A stretch of 64,000 nucleotides of DNA, taken from the NCBI RefSeq assembly GCF_000739435.1, contig NZ_CP009159.1, positions 62,001 to 126,000 of the forward strand, read 5' to 3'. Under the pieces are notes generated by a model. That model was not told where the DNA came from, made no database searches, and saw only the letters and a program-made list of their open reading frames with translations. Position 1 is the first letter of the stretch. Each line of letters starts with the position of its first letter. The DNA is from Actinobacillus suis ATCC 33415 (GTDB lineage Bacteria; Pseudomonadota; Gammaproteobacteria; Enterobacterales; Pasteurellaceae). Both the position numbers and the translations under genes were made by a program. Positions 9,843-17,983 of this stretch are shown here, piece by piece.

Positions 9843-10823
9843 ATGAATATTTGGCAATCTACCTCAATTATTACTTGGCTGCTTGCGCCGTTTTCATTGC
9901 TGTTTTGGCTGATTAGCCAAATCCGCTTGTTTTTGTTTCGCAAAAAAATCTTAAAATCTTACCGCTCTCCGGTACCGGTGTTAGTAGTCGGTAATATTTC
10001 GGTGGGTGGTAATGGAAAAACACCTGTAGTTGTTTGGTTAGTGGAACAGCTACAACAACGAGGAATAAAAGTTGGTGTGATTTCTCGTGGCTATGGCGGT
10101 AAAAGCAAAGACTTTCCTCAATTAGTCACCAAACAGAGTTCAGCGGAAATGGTAGGTGATGAACCGGTGTTGATTATGCAACGAACTGGTGTGCCGTTGG
10201 CAATTTCACCAAATCGTCAGCAAAGTATCGAATTGCTATTGAGTCAATTTGAGCTGGATTTAATTATCACTGATGACGGCTTGCAACATTACGCCTTACA
10301 GCGAGATATCGAATGGGTTGTGGTTGATGGTATACGTCGTTTGGGTAACGGTTTTGTTTTGCCTGCCGGCGGTCTGCGTGAGCTGCCAAGCCGTTTGCAA
10401 TCGGTACAAGCGATTATCTGTAATGGCGGAGAGGCTCAATCGAATGAACATTTAATGACGCTTGAACCTGAATTGGCAGTTAACCTCAAAACGGGAGAAC
10501 AGAAGCCGATAACCGATTTTATCGGGCAAGAGTGTGTGGCGATAGCCGGAATCGGACATCCGCCTCGTTTTTTTAATATGCTTGAAAATTTAGGTATTAA
10601 ATTACTTAAAACACAAGGTTTTGCCGATCACCAAGCATTTGAAGCTAACCAACTTAAAGTGCTTGCAGCCGAACAAATTCCGTTACTGATGACAGAAAAA
10701 GATGCGGTAAAATGCCAAACTTTTGCCCAGTCAAATTGGTGGTATATACCTGTTTCTGCAAAATTCTCGCCGGAATCGACCGCTTGTTTACTTGAACCGA
10801 TTTTAAAACGATTAGGAAAATAA
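9843..10823 (+). CDS. lpxK: Tetraacyldisaccharide 4'-kinase LpxK
   Basis: LpxK phosphorylates the 4' position of the lipid A precursor disaccharide at the inner membrane, giving lipid IVA. The 326-residue protein has an N-terminal hydrophobic anchor (residues 4-31) and the P-loop [16 protein letters not shown] near residue 55. Also visible is the family stretch [20 protein letters not shown]. In enteric bacteria lpxK follows msbA. Here no msbA precedes it and clpX is upstream behind a terminator, so it should have its own promoter. The start ATG at 9843 lacks an obvious strong ribosome site (AAAGAAATT). Confidence 0.95.
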   Translation: MNIWQSTSIITWLLAPFSLLFWLISQIRLFLFRKKILKSYRSPVPVLVVGNISVGGNGKTPVVVWLVEQLQQRGIKVGVISRGYGGKSKDFPQLVTKQSSAEMVGDEPVLIMQRTGVPLAISPNRQQSIELLLSQFELDLIITDDGLQHYALQRDIEWVVVDGIRRLGNGFVLPAGGLRELPSRLQSVQAIICNGGEAQSNEHLMTLEPELAVNLKTGEQKPITDFIGQECVAIAGIGHPPRFFNMLENLGIKLLKTQGFADHQAFEANQLKVLAAEQIPLLMTEKDAVKCQTFAQSNWWYIPVSAKFSPESTACLLEPILKRLGK

Positions 10824-10824
10824 T

Positions 10825-10992
10825 ATGAATGAAAAACTGATTAATAATCTTGCTTGCCCGGTAACGAATACCAAACTGGAATGGGATAAAGCTAATAATC
10901 GCTTAATTAGCCATGAGGCAAAATTAGTGTACCCAATCCAAAACGGCATACCGGTGTTATTACCAGAAGCAGGCGAAAAGCTCGAAGACTAA
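10825..10992 (+). CDS. Trm112/YcaR-like small protein
   Basis: A 55-residue protein starting 1 base after the lpxK stop (TAATATG). It resembles the YcaR/Trm112 group (UPF0434): MNEKLINNLACPVTNTKLEW with one cysteine in LACPVT, then LISHEAKLVYPIQNGIPVLL. In E. coli ycaR lies between lpxK and kdsB, so the position fits. The classic family has more cysteines for zinc; this one keeps only one, so zinc binding is doubtful. Function unknown. kdsB does not follow; the integrated element begins 78 bases downstream. Confidence 0.85.
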   Translation: MNEKLINNLACPVTNTKLEWDKANNRLISHEAKLVYPIQNGIPVLLPEAGEKLED

Positions 10993-11013
10993 ATATCTCG
11001 TAGATTTATAGGA

Positions 11014-11069
11014 CAAGCGGTCGGATTTTACAGATTTTTTGCAAAAAATCGCTGAAATTTAACCGCTTG
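11014..11069. terminator. Inverted USS pair after the lpxK operon
   Basis: CAAGCGGTCGGATTT and the partner AAATTTAACCGCTTG are inverted uptake-signal copies. This is the last chromosomal feature before the integrated element. Confidence 0.6.
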
Positions 11070-11070
11070 C

Positions 11071-11087
11071 GATAATCGGGATCGAAC
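11071..11087 (+). repeat. Left attachment repeat
   Basis: GATAATCGGGATCGAAC, identical to the stretch at 20968-20984 inside tRNA-Ala. The bases to its left (CCGCTTGC) do not continue the tRNA 3' end, so this junction copy is incomplete. Confidence 0.85.
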
Positions 11088-11590
11088 TAAGTCTTTTAAA
11101 CCTTGGTATTCCTAGAAAGTTGTGTTTTGATTTTTTCAAAATGTTACTTACAGTGTTACTAAAATTAAAAGTCATCTATAAATTATCCTGTTTTATAGAC
11201 AATTATTTGGATCGTAAGAATGATTAGCGGAATGAATCCTGAAAAAGTAGGGAGTTCCCGAAATAATAGGGATTCATCACACCGGTATGATAGGGGGTTG
11301 TGTTATCGCAACGGTTTAGTTGTGGCCATATAACCACGGTTCACCGGTTAAAAGTTTGAGGATAATTCACTTTACCTGTTTTGGTAAATTATTTCTCCCT
11401 TTTTGGGTAAGGTATGGTGATTTCCCCCACACCTCAAAAAAAGCTAATTTACTCAAATTTGAGCTTAGTTTATTTATTAAGTTGAATTACCTAAGTTGAG
11501 GATAGTTACACAACCACTCTCTAGCCGTCTAAAACCACTGTATAAGATTTTCACACTTTCCACCCTCTCTATTATATAAGGAAAAATTCG
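11088..11590. other. Non-coding left end of the element
   Basis: No credible gene was found in about 500 bases. It holds an integrase arm-type repeat (11141-11164), several short G- and C-run motifs (GGGAGTTCCCG near 11250, GATTTCCCCCACACC near 11420) and the palindrome CTCAAATTTGAG at 11452-11463, which recurs at the other end of the element (19507-19518). No promoter is assigned. Confidence 0.6.
11141..11164 (+). repeat. Putative integrase arm site, left
   Basis: A 24-base sequence beginning ATGTTACTTACAG and ending AGTGTTACTAAAA is repeated exactly at 20827-20850, in the same orientation. Each copy contains TGTTACT twice. Position 54 bases from the att core suits an arm-type site for a tyrosine integrase. 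Confidence 0.65.
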
Positions 11591-11879
11591 TAGTCCAATA
11601 GTCCAATTAGTCCAAAAACTCACTTTTCTTTTTATATTCAATAGGTTACATAAAATTTTTTGGACTATTTTTTTCCATTTTGGACTATTTTAGGTGGCTT
11701 TTGGACTAAATGATTTTGAAGATTTTCATTTTTTTAACTTTAGCATTTAGTCCAAAAAGGGGGTATTTTAGTCCAAAAACGGTGATTTTAGTCCAATGAT
11801 AGTCCAATAATTTTACATCTAACTTATTGATATATAATGATTTCATACCTTAAAAAGGGTGTTTTGGACTATTGGACTA
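11591..11879. repeat. Iteron cluster, candidate replication origin
   Basis: Twelve copies of the heptamer TAGTCCA lie in 289 bases. Seven read forward (starting at 11591, 11599, 11608, 11748, 11769, 11789, 11800) and five inverted as TGGACTA (11661, 11681, 11702, 11865, 11873); many are extended to TAGTCCAAAA. The DNA between is A/T-rich. The cluster is just downstream of the gene for the replication protein. Iterons beside a primase/helicase gene are the known form of P4- and SaPI-type satellite origins. Confidence 0.75.
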
Positions 11880-11962
11880 TTAAAAATATGCTTCCTAATA
11901 GAAAGGGAGAATAAATTTATACAGGTTGTATAAAAAGTGCATTTTATAAACAATAAAGCATA

Positions 11963-11988
11963 ACAAAAAAACCGCCAATAATGGCGGT
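11963..11988 (-). terminator. Terminator of the satellite operon
   Basis: Read leftward, ACCGCCATTATTGGCGGT is followed by a run of seven Ts, 24 bases after the stop of the replication gene. Confidence 0.85.
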
Positions 11989-12011
11989 CTGAATGTAGTT
12001 TAATGATATGG

Positions 12012-14183
12012 CTATTCGTCGCTATTCTCATTGAGAATCTCTATCAGATAAGCTCGGGTTCTCTTTGGGTTGATCTTGTGTGGTATTCGTTGGAGGTATG
12101 CGTAGCCGTTGCCCTCTCCCTTATGAAGAATGCCCGCTTTAACTAATACCGGAAGTGCAACCTCTTTCGTCTGCCCTTGTAAGGCTTCATCTTCAAATAC
12201 GCTTTTGAAGACAAAATAACGGTCATCTTCTACCAGTCGATAACCGGCTTTATTGCTGATAGGCTTCTGTGTGCCGTCCGGTGGAAACTCTTCAAAACGA
12301 GTATCAGCATTTACCAATAGCCAACCGTTCACTTGTTCAATGATCTGTGTATGCTTTTTCGAGTGCCAGCCATAAGCGTTTACCCATTCATTGAAGTTAG
12401 CCGTGATAGCGTTTGATATATCCTTTTCCGTCCATTGTAAGATATCCTTAGCCAATAATAAGGCGGTTTCAATGAGGGCGAATCTATCCGCCATCACCCG
12501 CTTAATTTGAGGTTCTGAATTATCCGGCAAGCTCTTTAATCGAGATTGTTTTACTTTGTCGTATAACGCTCTCAATGCGCTTTTTTCCGCTTGGACTAGA
12601 TAAGTGAGCCAATCTACACCCACCGCACCAAAATAGCGCATGACGTTTGCATTGAGCGCGTCAGCGTGCGTTTTACCGTCCGCCAAGCCGTGAAACTCTG
12701 TCGCTCGTTTCATCGGGATATTGAGTAAGCGGACTAATTGGCCGGCATTGACCTTTATCCCTTGTTGCTTGAGGTAGCTCTCTAAACCTTCCTCACCGGT
12801 GGAGAGATTCGCTACTAGCCATTTAATCGACTTGCGATTTCCACCTTCTTTCGCACCTTGTAACTTCCCTTGTCCGTTAAACAAGCTATAAGCGGTCTGT
12901 GCGACGGCTTTCGGACTGGCTTCGCTGATTTCATCTAACGGCATAAATAGCCCGTTACGGCTAAAGGCTTCGTTCTGTAAGGCCAACGGTGTAGCGTTCC
13001 ATGCTGTACGAGTTTCTCTTGGGTGTCCGTAAATTGAGGAAGCGATATTTAAAGCGGTTGTTTTACCGAATGTTGAATCTTCGTAAAGGTGTACGCCGTA
13101 GCCGTCCGCCTCTAAAGGTTTCAATAATGGCGCACTTAATGCCACGCCAATCGATAACATCATCGACGGATTACCTACGCAATAACGCCCGATATTCTCC
13201 ACCCAGTCCGCTGTTGTTCCGCTTACTCTATATCCTTCGATATTCTGCGTTAAATTGCGGAAAATGGTCGGGGTTTGCGGTTGCCCTAAGGTTTCCCCGT
13301 TTGGCAAGGTAAAAGCGGTTAAATCTTCATTCCAGCCGGTTTTGTCGGTAATGTAATACTGCTTGGCGGTTCGGCTTTTAAATTGCAAATAATCGGCTAA
13401 TTCCGCCCGTAGTGCTTGCTTAGTAGTTACCGTCACATCATTACGTTTCAAATACTGCCAGCCGTCACGCTCACCAATATCTTTTAGCGGCATAACAAGC
13501 GGTCGTTCTTGCTTCTCTTTTTGCAAAATAATGAAATGTTCACTTTCTCCTTTGCCTAGTCCGATGACCTCGACAAAATCGGATAACCATTTTTCGCTTT
13601 CGACTTTCTCACCGTCCACAATACGAGTAGTAACATAGTACAAGCCTTTTAATCCGCCACGCTTACGCATTTCTACACGTGGAGCGGTATCATCTTCGGG
13701 GTTAAGTGTGCGTTGCTCTAAAAGCTCTGCGGTAGCGTGCTGTCCGTTCTTAATGCGCTGATATTCGCTGGTTAGGTTTTCCGTATTAAAGCCTTCATCT
13801 AGCCATTCTACGGCGGTAAGATTCGGGCAATGTTCTGCGAGGTTCATCAATACTCGGGTGCGAAAATCATCTTTATCTTTCGCCAAAGTGGGGAGTTCCC
13901 CCACTTGGAATATTTTAATGAATCGTTGTGCTGCCGGCGCAAGTAACAAGCGGTCTAATTGGCCCAAATCTTTGCTATCCAACAAGCACGGAATCATATC
14001 ATTGCCTAGCTTGAAGCTATCACGAATTAATGCCCATCTTTCGCCTTTGCCTGCTTCTGAATGGTTAGTCTCTTTATTCCATCGGTAATAGGCTTTATGT
14101 ACGTCTCTTCCTGCTAGAATAATCCAATCGTTGAAAGCGTTCGTTTTTGCTAACTGGTCATCATAAAAGCGGATTTTGTTCAT
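12012..14183 (-). CDS. DUF927-family replication protein (putative primase/helicase)
   Basis: A 723-residue protein, the largest in the element. The middle (about residues 320-560) matches the DUF927 ATPase region: GYGVHLYEDSTFGKTTALNI looks like a Walker A with the final GKTT, and GLFMPLDEISEA like a Walker B. The N-terminal 200 residues and the C-terminal 150 show no motif I can name. Proteins of this type replicate satellites and integrative elements. Its place beside the iteron cluster supports an origin-binding helicase or primase role. GAGGTGGAG lies just before ATG 14183. It overlaps the preceding gene by 23 bases. A USS copy is in the coding sequence near 13497. Confidence 0.8.
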   Translation of the reverse strand: MNKIRFYDDQLAKTNAFNDWIILAGRDVHKAYYRWNKETNHSEAGKGERWALIRDSFKLGNDMIPCLLDSKDLGQLDRLLLAPAAQRFIKIFQVGELPTLAKDKDDFRTRVLMNLAEHCPNLTAVEWLDEGFNTENLTSEYQRIKNGQHATAELLEQRTLNPEDDTAPRVEMRKRGGLKGLYYVTTRIVDGEKVESEKWLSDFVEVIGLGKGESEHFIILQKEKQERPLVMPLKDIGERDGWQYLKRNDVTVTTKQALRAELADYLQFKSRTAKQYYITDKTGWNEDLTAFTLPNGETLGQPQTPTIFRNLTQNIEGYRVSGTTADWVENIGRYCVGNPSMMLSIGVALSAPLLKPLEADGYGVHLYEDSTFGKTTALNIASSIYGHPRETRTAWNATPLALQNEAFSRNGLFMPLDEISEASPKAVAQTAYSLFNGQGKLQGAKEGGNRKSIKWLVANLSTGEEGLESYLKQQGIKVNAGQLVRLLNIPMKRATEFHGLADGKTHADALNANVMRYFGAVGVDWLTYLVQAEKSALRALYDKVKQSRLKSLPDNSEPQIKRVMADRFALIETALLLAKDILQWTEKDISNAITANFNEWVNAYGWHSKKHTQIIEQVNGWLLVNADTRFEEFPPDGTQKPISNKAGYRLVEDDRYFVFKSVFEDEALQGQTKEVALPVLVKAGILHKGEGNGYAYLQRIPHKINPKRTRAYLIEILNENSDE

Positions 14184-14385
14184 ACTCCACCTCTTCGATC
14201 ACTTCCTGTAAGTAAGTGTGCGCTTCATCTAAGTATTGGAAGGCTTCCGCCAGTATTTCATCTCTGCTCATCAGCGTACCGTTTTCACGTCGTACCGCAC
14301 CGTTGCCGGTTAAAGCAATCTCAAGGAATATCTTCGCCATATCTAACGGCTGCTTGATTGAATGGAGGGTTTCTAGATTACTCAT
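14161..14385 (-). CDS. Small unknown protein of the satellite (74 aa)
   Basis: An acidic, helical 74-residue protein (MSNLETLHSIKQPLDMAKIF...). No signal, membrane segment or cysteine motif is present. It overlaps its upstream neighbour by 8 bases and the replication gene by 23, so it is translated from the same message. I recognise no family. Its tight coupling to the replication gene suggests an accessory role in replication or its control; this is inference. Confidence 0.65.
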   Translation of the reverse strand: MSNLETLHSIKQPLDMAKIFLEIALTGNGAVRRENGTLMSRDEILAEAFQYLDEAHTYLQEVIEEVEYEQNPLL

Positions 14386-14581
14386 TCTCGCCTCCCTTAA
14401 AGTTTAAATTTTCCATTTCAGATAAGGCAGATATAAGAATGCCGTGAATTCCTTCGATTGCTATACTAATACTTACACCATCCATATCTTGAAGACGTGA
14501 TTTTGACATAGCATCTAATAGGGTCGCCGCTTGCCAACATTTAGCCATTCCTTCGTTAAATTGTGCTTGTTGGTTACTCAT
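14378..14581 (-). CDS. Small unknown protein of the satellite (67 aa)
   Basis: A 67-residue protein (MSNQQAQFNEGMAKCWQAAT...) with two predicted helices and no recognised motif. It overlaps both neighbours by 8 bases, as usual in phage-like operons. It shares the start MSN and similar size with the next gene, and both are acidic, but I see no clear homology between them. Confidence 0.65.
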   Translation of the reverse strand: MSNQQAQFNEGMAKCWQAATLLDAMSKSRLQDMDGVSISIAIEGIHGILISALSEMENLNFKGGENE

Positions 14582-14915
14582 CTTTCGCTACCTCCACCGC
14601 TTTTCGTTCACATTCCGCCAATTTGTAAGCGTTCAATGCTTCGGTCTGTGCTTCGTGAACTTTGATTAATTCATAAATCTGTTGATCACGTTGGCGGTGT
14701 GCCTGTTTAATCTGCCCAATAAGGTAATCATTAAGCGCAAGTAAGCCGTCGGCAATATCGCTGCTATAAGTAAATTCGCTTTCGCCATCTACACTGATGC
14801 ACTCAGAATGATCGACGCTAATCGCACTTGATAAACTATTCGCATAGGTAAGGAGCATATCGAGGTTGTCGGTTTGCTCACGAATATCTTCAATCAATTT
14901 ATTTGTGTTACGCAT
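14574..14915 (-). CDS. Small unknown coiled-coil-like protein of the satellite
   Basis: 113 residues from the ATG at 14915 (MRNTNKLIEDIREQTDNLDM), chosen because GAGGTGG lies 5 bases before it; an in-frame start at 14936 would add 7 residues. The C-terminal half is long, charged and helical (LIGQIKQAHRQRDQQIYELIK...) and could form a coiled coil. It overlaps the Icd-like gene by 8 bases. No function can be assigned. Confidence 0.65.
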   Translation of the reverse strand: MRNTNKLIEDIREQTDNLDMLLTYANSLSSAISVDHSECISVDGESEFTYSSDIADGLLALNDYLIGQIKQAHRQRDQQIYELIKVHEAQTEALNAYKLAECERKAVEVAKDE

Positions 14916-15543
14916 AAACCACCTCTTTAACGGCAAAGAAAGGGCAGACCTTAGCTTTAGCTTGTTCTAAGCTATTGGCTTTAATACGCACGGTATAGCA
15001 AGGGAATGATGAAATCGGTTTTGACGTGTTGCGTAAGTCTAAACGGCTTACGGCTTTGAATAGGTAGATCATGGCTGATAGCTCCACAAGTAAATTTTTA
15101 GAGTCTATCGCTTTGCTTTCCACGGCTTGGCGATAGCGTTTAGCGGGGTGGAAAACTGCGACTTGTGGAACACAGCCAACGATTAAACGTTGCCCACTAA
15201 ACGCTACCATAGAGAGAAATGTAACGAATCCATTTTTGGATTGGTCATTTTCTTTAGGTGTGTTTAGTCCACGAACAAAAAAAGCACGGTCATTGAAAGG
15301 CGTGCTAGTGTTCGCCACAAGTAAATTATTCGAGTTTCCACGCTCGGCTTCCGATTTTGCGAAAGCGAGAGTAGCATAAACCTTATTCGCTAAACTTGTA
15401 AAGCAATTCTTTTTACAAGCGGTCGAATTTTCTTCATTTTTTGCAAATTCCGCCGATAGTACGGAATGAACCATATCTAAATAACCTTGCGGATTATTGT
15501 CGATTGTGTCGCTATTTGTTGTGATGTACTGTAAAATATTCAT
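14908..15543 (-). CDS. Icd/Ash-like phage protein (tentative)
   Basis: A 211-residue protein with a central segment (FVRGLNTPKENDQSKNGFVT and GCVPQVAVFHPAKRY) and a C-terminal segment (SFPCYTVRIKANSLEQAKAK) that recall proteins annotated as Icd-like or Ash-like in P4/P1-type elements of this family. In P1, Icd inhibits host cell division. Whether this protein does so is unknown. It follows a 153-base gap with two hairpins, which may be a regulatory leader. An uptake signal, ACAAGCGGTCG, lies in the coding sequence near 15418. Confidence that it is a gene is high; in the name, moderate. Confidence 0.6.
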   Translation of the reverse strand: MNILQYITTNSDTIDNNPQGYLDMVHSVLSAEFAKNEENSTACKKNCFTSLANKVYATLAFAKSEAERGNSNNLLVANTSTPFNDRAFFVRGLNTPKENDQSKNGFVTFLSMVAFSGQRLIVGCVPQVAVFHPAKRYRQAVESKAIDSKNLLVELSAMIYLFKAVSRLDLRNTSKPISSFPCYTVRIKANSLEQAKAKVCPFFAVKEVVYA

Positions 15544-15696
15544 CGGTTAAATACCTTTTTTAAATTTTTGTTCTTGCCCTCTTGGTGTCGCTTTGAGGGC
15601 GTTTTTATTTGCTAATAAAGTCAAGTTTTACTAGTGGAACTTTTGAAAAAGTGTTCCATTGTCGTACCGTATTCGCACCGTATCTTTACCGTTCTG
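15544..15696 (-). promoter_or_regulatory. Leader with two hairpins before the Icd-like gene
   Basis: GCCCTC (15576-15581) pairs with GAGGGC (15595-15600), and TGGAAC (15635-15640) with GTTCCA (15653-15658) with further inner T/A pairs. It is the only real gap in the leftward operon. In P1 and P4 this kind of gene is controlled by an antisense RNA, so a leader role is plausible. Nothing direct shows it. Confidence 0.4.
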
Positions 15697-16080
15697 TTAC
15701 CGTTTCCGTCTTCGTTTTGTTGCTCGTGCTAACTGTTTCAACATTGTTTTAAAACCTCTGATTTCTTGTAGAAAGACTGTCGATTGTGATGGTGTCCGCT
15801 TGCTGCATTCACTCATTTCACTTACTAAATCCGTGCGATAAGTTCGCTTTCTAAATCTTGGTAAGCGCTCCTCACGTTCCACCATTGCTTGCTTTTCTTG
15901 CTCGATTAGCTCCACGGTGCGATAGTCATTTAACAGTTCGCTTGCTCTTGCTCGTAGCGTTACCGCTTTCATTCGCTCGGCTCGTTCTGTACCTAATACG
16001 GCTTTTAAGGCGTGTGTTGCATTGCCCTTGTGGGCGTACTCAATAGCGAACCTTTGCCGGATTTGATGACCGTATCCCAT
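15697..16080 (-). CDS. Small basic protein resembling small terminase (tentative)
   Basis: A 127-residue, very basic protein. The N-terminal half, RFAIEYAHKGNATHALKAVL then LRARASELLNDYRTVELIE, follows the helix-turn-helix pattern of phage small terminase subunits (an RF..EY..g.NAT.A...ag start, later A..LL....V...I). The C-terminus ends in a Lys/Arg cluster (LARATKRRRKR). If correct, it could redirect the packaging of a helper phage to satellite DNA, as TerS does in PICIs. The match is by eye only, and another DNA-binding role is possible. The gene starts 17 bases after the Rha-family gene ends. Confidence 0.5.
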   Translation of the reverse strand: MGYGHQIRQRFAIEYAHKGNATHALKAVLGTERAERMKAVTLRARASELLNDYRTVELIEQEKQAMVEREERLPRFRKRTYRTDLVSEMSECSKRTPSQSTVFLQEIRGFKTMLKQLARATKRRRKR

Positions 16081-16097
16081 TGCGCTAACCTCCGAAC

Positions 16098-16799
16098 TTA
16101 ACCGCTAACATTTTGATTCTTCCCTACTGCCAGTTTGCGCCAGTAATGTAATGCACTTGCTTGTAAATGATTTTTACGTACTGTGTACTCCAAACCTAAC
16201 TTAATCATTGTGGCGTTTTCAGTAACCAGTAAATGGATTAAATCAAGTTGTTCAGGCGTCAGAAATTGGCGGATTTCAGCATCTGCCGGATAACCATTCT
16301 GTGATAACCATTTCTTTTTACTCATGCCCAACGCTACACAATAAACGAGGGTATTTTCGCGGCTGTACGCGTGCGGATCTTCTTTTTCAGAAGTCTGCTG
16401 CTTGAAATCAATCGCTTCATTAAGTAAGTGTTGCGTATCTCTTAAGCGGTCTTTGCTATCAAGTTGCTTTTTCATTCGGTTAAATTCGGCGATATACATC
16501 TCTTTAAATTGCATTGCTTTTTTGCCGGTAAATCCCATAACTAAAAGCGTAAAGCCGTCTTGGGTCATTAAGAACATCTTCCGGCTTTCTCCCTTTTGGT
16601 CGGTGTACTTAACGGGCTTAAAATTCAGCCGGTTAAATTCTTCTGAACACGCTAAATTTTCAAGACGTTGCAAAATATTTTTATGCTGTTTTCCGAAATA
16701 TTCCGCTACTTTAAGGGTGTTTGTCATTGCAACGGTTTCTTTACGAAACACTTTAGGAAATACCGCTTCAATCGGTAATTGCTCATTTAATCCTTTCAT
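16098..16799 (-). CDS. Rha-family phage regulatory protein
   Basis: A 233-residue protein. Residues 26-115 match the Rha domain: TLKVAEYFGKQHKNILQRLE and then MFLMTQDGFTLLVMGFTGKK followed by FKEMYIAEFNRMKKQL. Rha proteins of phages such as P22 and phi80 interfere with growth in hosts lacking IHF and are thought to be regulators. The C-terminal 110 residues carry no motif I know. It overlaps the upstream gene by 4 bases (ATGA). Confidence 0.85.
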   Translation of the reverse strand: MKGLNEQLPIEAVFPKVFRKETVAMTNTLKVAEYFGKQHKNILQRLENLACSEEFNRLNFKPVKYTDQKGESRKMFLMTQDGFTLLVMGFTGKKAMQFKEMYIAEFNRMKKQLDSKDRLRDTQHLLNEAIDFKQQTSEKEDPHAYSRENTLVYCVALGMSKKKWLSQNGYPADAEIRQFLTPEQLDLIHLLVTENATMIKLGLEYTVRKNHLQASALHYWRKLAVGKNQNVSG

Positions 16800-17071
16800 C
16801 TCATTTTCCCCTTTCTAATCGTTTCCAATTGCTTAATTCTTTTCGCATATAGCCATATTGAAGTCTGCCGGCTCTCGTTCTGTCGTATTTGTTGCTTCGC
16901 TTCTAAAATCTGAATATGCGTAGCAAGGCAAGTAATAAGCTCCTCAAGCGGGTAGGGTTCTTCGTCGTTGTACAGGCTCTTAAACGTGAACACGTTCTTA
17001 TTGCCGGCAGCGTAGTAATCAAATGCGTGCTGAATTAATACCGTATTCATCTTGGCTATTTCACACTTCAT
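16796..17071 (-). CDS. Small unknown protein of the satellite (91 aa)
   Basis: A 91-residue helical protein (MKCEIAKMNTVLIQHAFDYY...) with a basic C-terminus. A second in-frame ATG lies 7 codons in and could be the start. It overlaps the Rha-family gene by 4 bases and follows the 126-residue gene after 15 bases. I recognise no family. Confidence 0.6.
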   Translation of the reverse strand: MKCEIAKMNTVLIQHAFDYYAAGNKNVFTFKSLYNDEEPYPLEELITCLATHIQILEAKQQIRQNESRQTSIWLYAKRIKQLETIRKGKMR

Positions 17072-17086
17072 ACTGAATCACTCCTG

Positions 17087-17467
17087 TTACACCCCTTTCA
17101 CCGGTTTACGTACTTTGTGCTGTAATTGCGCCTGTGTTGGTGCTGCTAACTGATTAAGTACGGATTCCGCCACCGTTGGCGGATAGGGAATCGCTGCGTT
17201 ACGACTTACCGCTTTTCCATTTAGGAAAGTGATTAATCTCTCCGCCTGTGTCTTATCTGCTAAGAAATAGCGAAAATGCGTACCTCCGTTTTGGTTATGT
17301 TCTTGAATACGAATAAATTCAGTCTGTGTAATAGCTTCTAGCTCGTTGATCTCGTTTCGACCGCTGGTGATGCCTAATTCCCTCATTCCGTCCAGTTCAG
17401 AAAAGCCGTTACGGCTTGTTAATAAATAACTTCCTAGCTTTTCCTTGCGTGTAGTATTTGCGTTCAT
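17087..17467 (-). CDS. Putative winged-helix protein of the satellite
   Basis: A 126-residue protein. Residues 8-55 (LGSYLLTSRNGFSELDGMRE, then LGITSGRNEINELE) look like a helix-turn-helix that joins a Leu-Ile-rich recognition helix, followed by an Arg/Asn-rich strand (RIQEHNQNGGTHFRYFLADK) as in winged-helix proteins. The C-terminus is Pro/Gln-rich and basic. Regulation of the satellite is the most likely role, but this is inference. It starts 11 bases after the AlpA-like gene. Confidence 0.6.
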   Translation of the reverse strand: MNANTTRKEKLGSYLLTSRNGFSELDGMRELGITSGRNEINELEAITQTEFIRIQEHNQNGGTHFRYFLADKTQAERLITFLNGKAVSRNAAIPYPPTVAESVLNQLAAPTQAQLQHKVRKPVKGV

Positions 17468-17478
17468 AAGCTAGCCCC

Positions 17479-17718
17479 TTACACTTGATTACCGGCTAAC
17501 TTATCAATAGCCTTGGTACTGTTTGCCGATAACGTGCTAAGCCCTCTTTCGTTGTTGATTAAATCATTAAGCCATTGTTCTACGTCCGATGATTTCCAAC
17601 GTGAAGCACGCCCTATCTTGATAGGCGGGGAAAGTTTGCCCGCTTGAATTTGCTTGTAGATAAAAGCACGACTAAATCCGCTTACGGCTTGAATATGTTT
17701 GATGGTTTTGAGTTCCAT
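17479..17718 (-). CDS. alpA: AlpA-family regulator
   Basis: A 79-residue protein of the AlpA/MerR-like group. The family core is clear: ITRKE-like start MELKTIKHIQAVSGFSRAFI, then YKQIQAGKLSPPIKIGRASR followed by WKSSDVEQWL. AlpA proteins are small DNA-binding regulators of P4-like satellites; in Gram-negative PICIs AlpA activates excision and replication genes. It follows a second AlpA-like gene by 12 bases. Confidence 0.85.
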   Translation of the reverse strand: MELKTIKHIQAVSGFSRAFIYKQIQAGKLSPPIKIGRASRWKSSDVEQWLNDLINNERGLSTLSANSTKAIDKLAGNQV

Positions 17719-17730
17719 TGAATATTCCTC

Positions 17731-17964
17731 CTATGCCGCTTCAATTCGGTTATTTGCTAATGCTTTGATAAATGTGTTTACTTCGCTTTCGAGATAACCG
17801 ACTGAATTAGCCCCTAATTTGATTTTCTTCGGGCAATCAGGGCGATAACGTTTTGATTTAGGGTTTTCCCAGTCTGTCAGGGTAGATTTACTTACGCCTA
17901 AGCGTGATAGGTACTCCGGCTTGCGGATAATACGTTCAGAAATGTTTTTATCTTGGTGGGTCAT
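17731..17964 (-). CDS. Second AlpA-like regulator
   Basis: A 77-residue protein with the same plan: RKPEYLSRLGVSKSTLTDWE as a helix-turn-helix, then a strand-turn with PKKIKLGANSVGYLESEVNT like the LG....W...EV..W end of AlpA. It is the first gene of the leftward operon, so it is the candidate switch. A pair of GTTAAATAAC repeats lies upstream. Having two AlpA-like genes side by side is less usual; one may be an excisionase and the other a repressor or activator. Confidence 0.75.
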   Translation of the reverse strand: MTHQDKNISERIIRKPEYLSRLGVSKSTLTDWENPKSKRYRPDCPKKIKLGANSVGYLESEVNTFIKALANNRIEAA

Positions 17965-17983
17965 TGATAATCCTCTCCATAAA

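Noticed and set aside
11843..12031. 62-residue leftward frame after the replication gene
   Set aside because: It overlaps the terminator and the iterons, and its composition is not protein-like.
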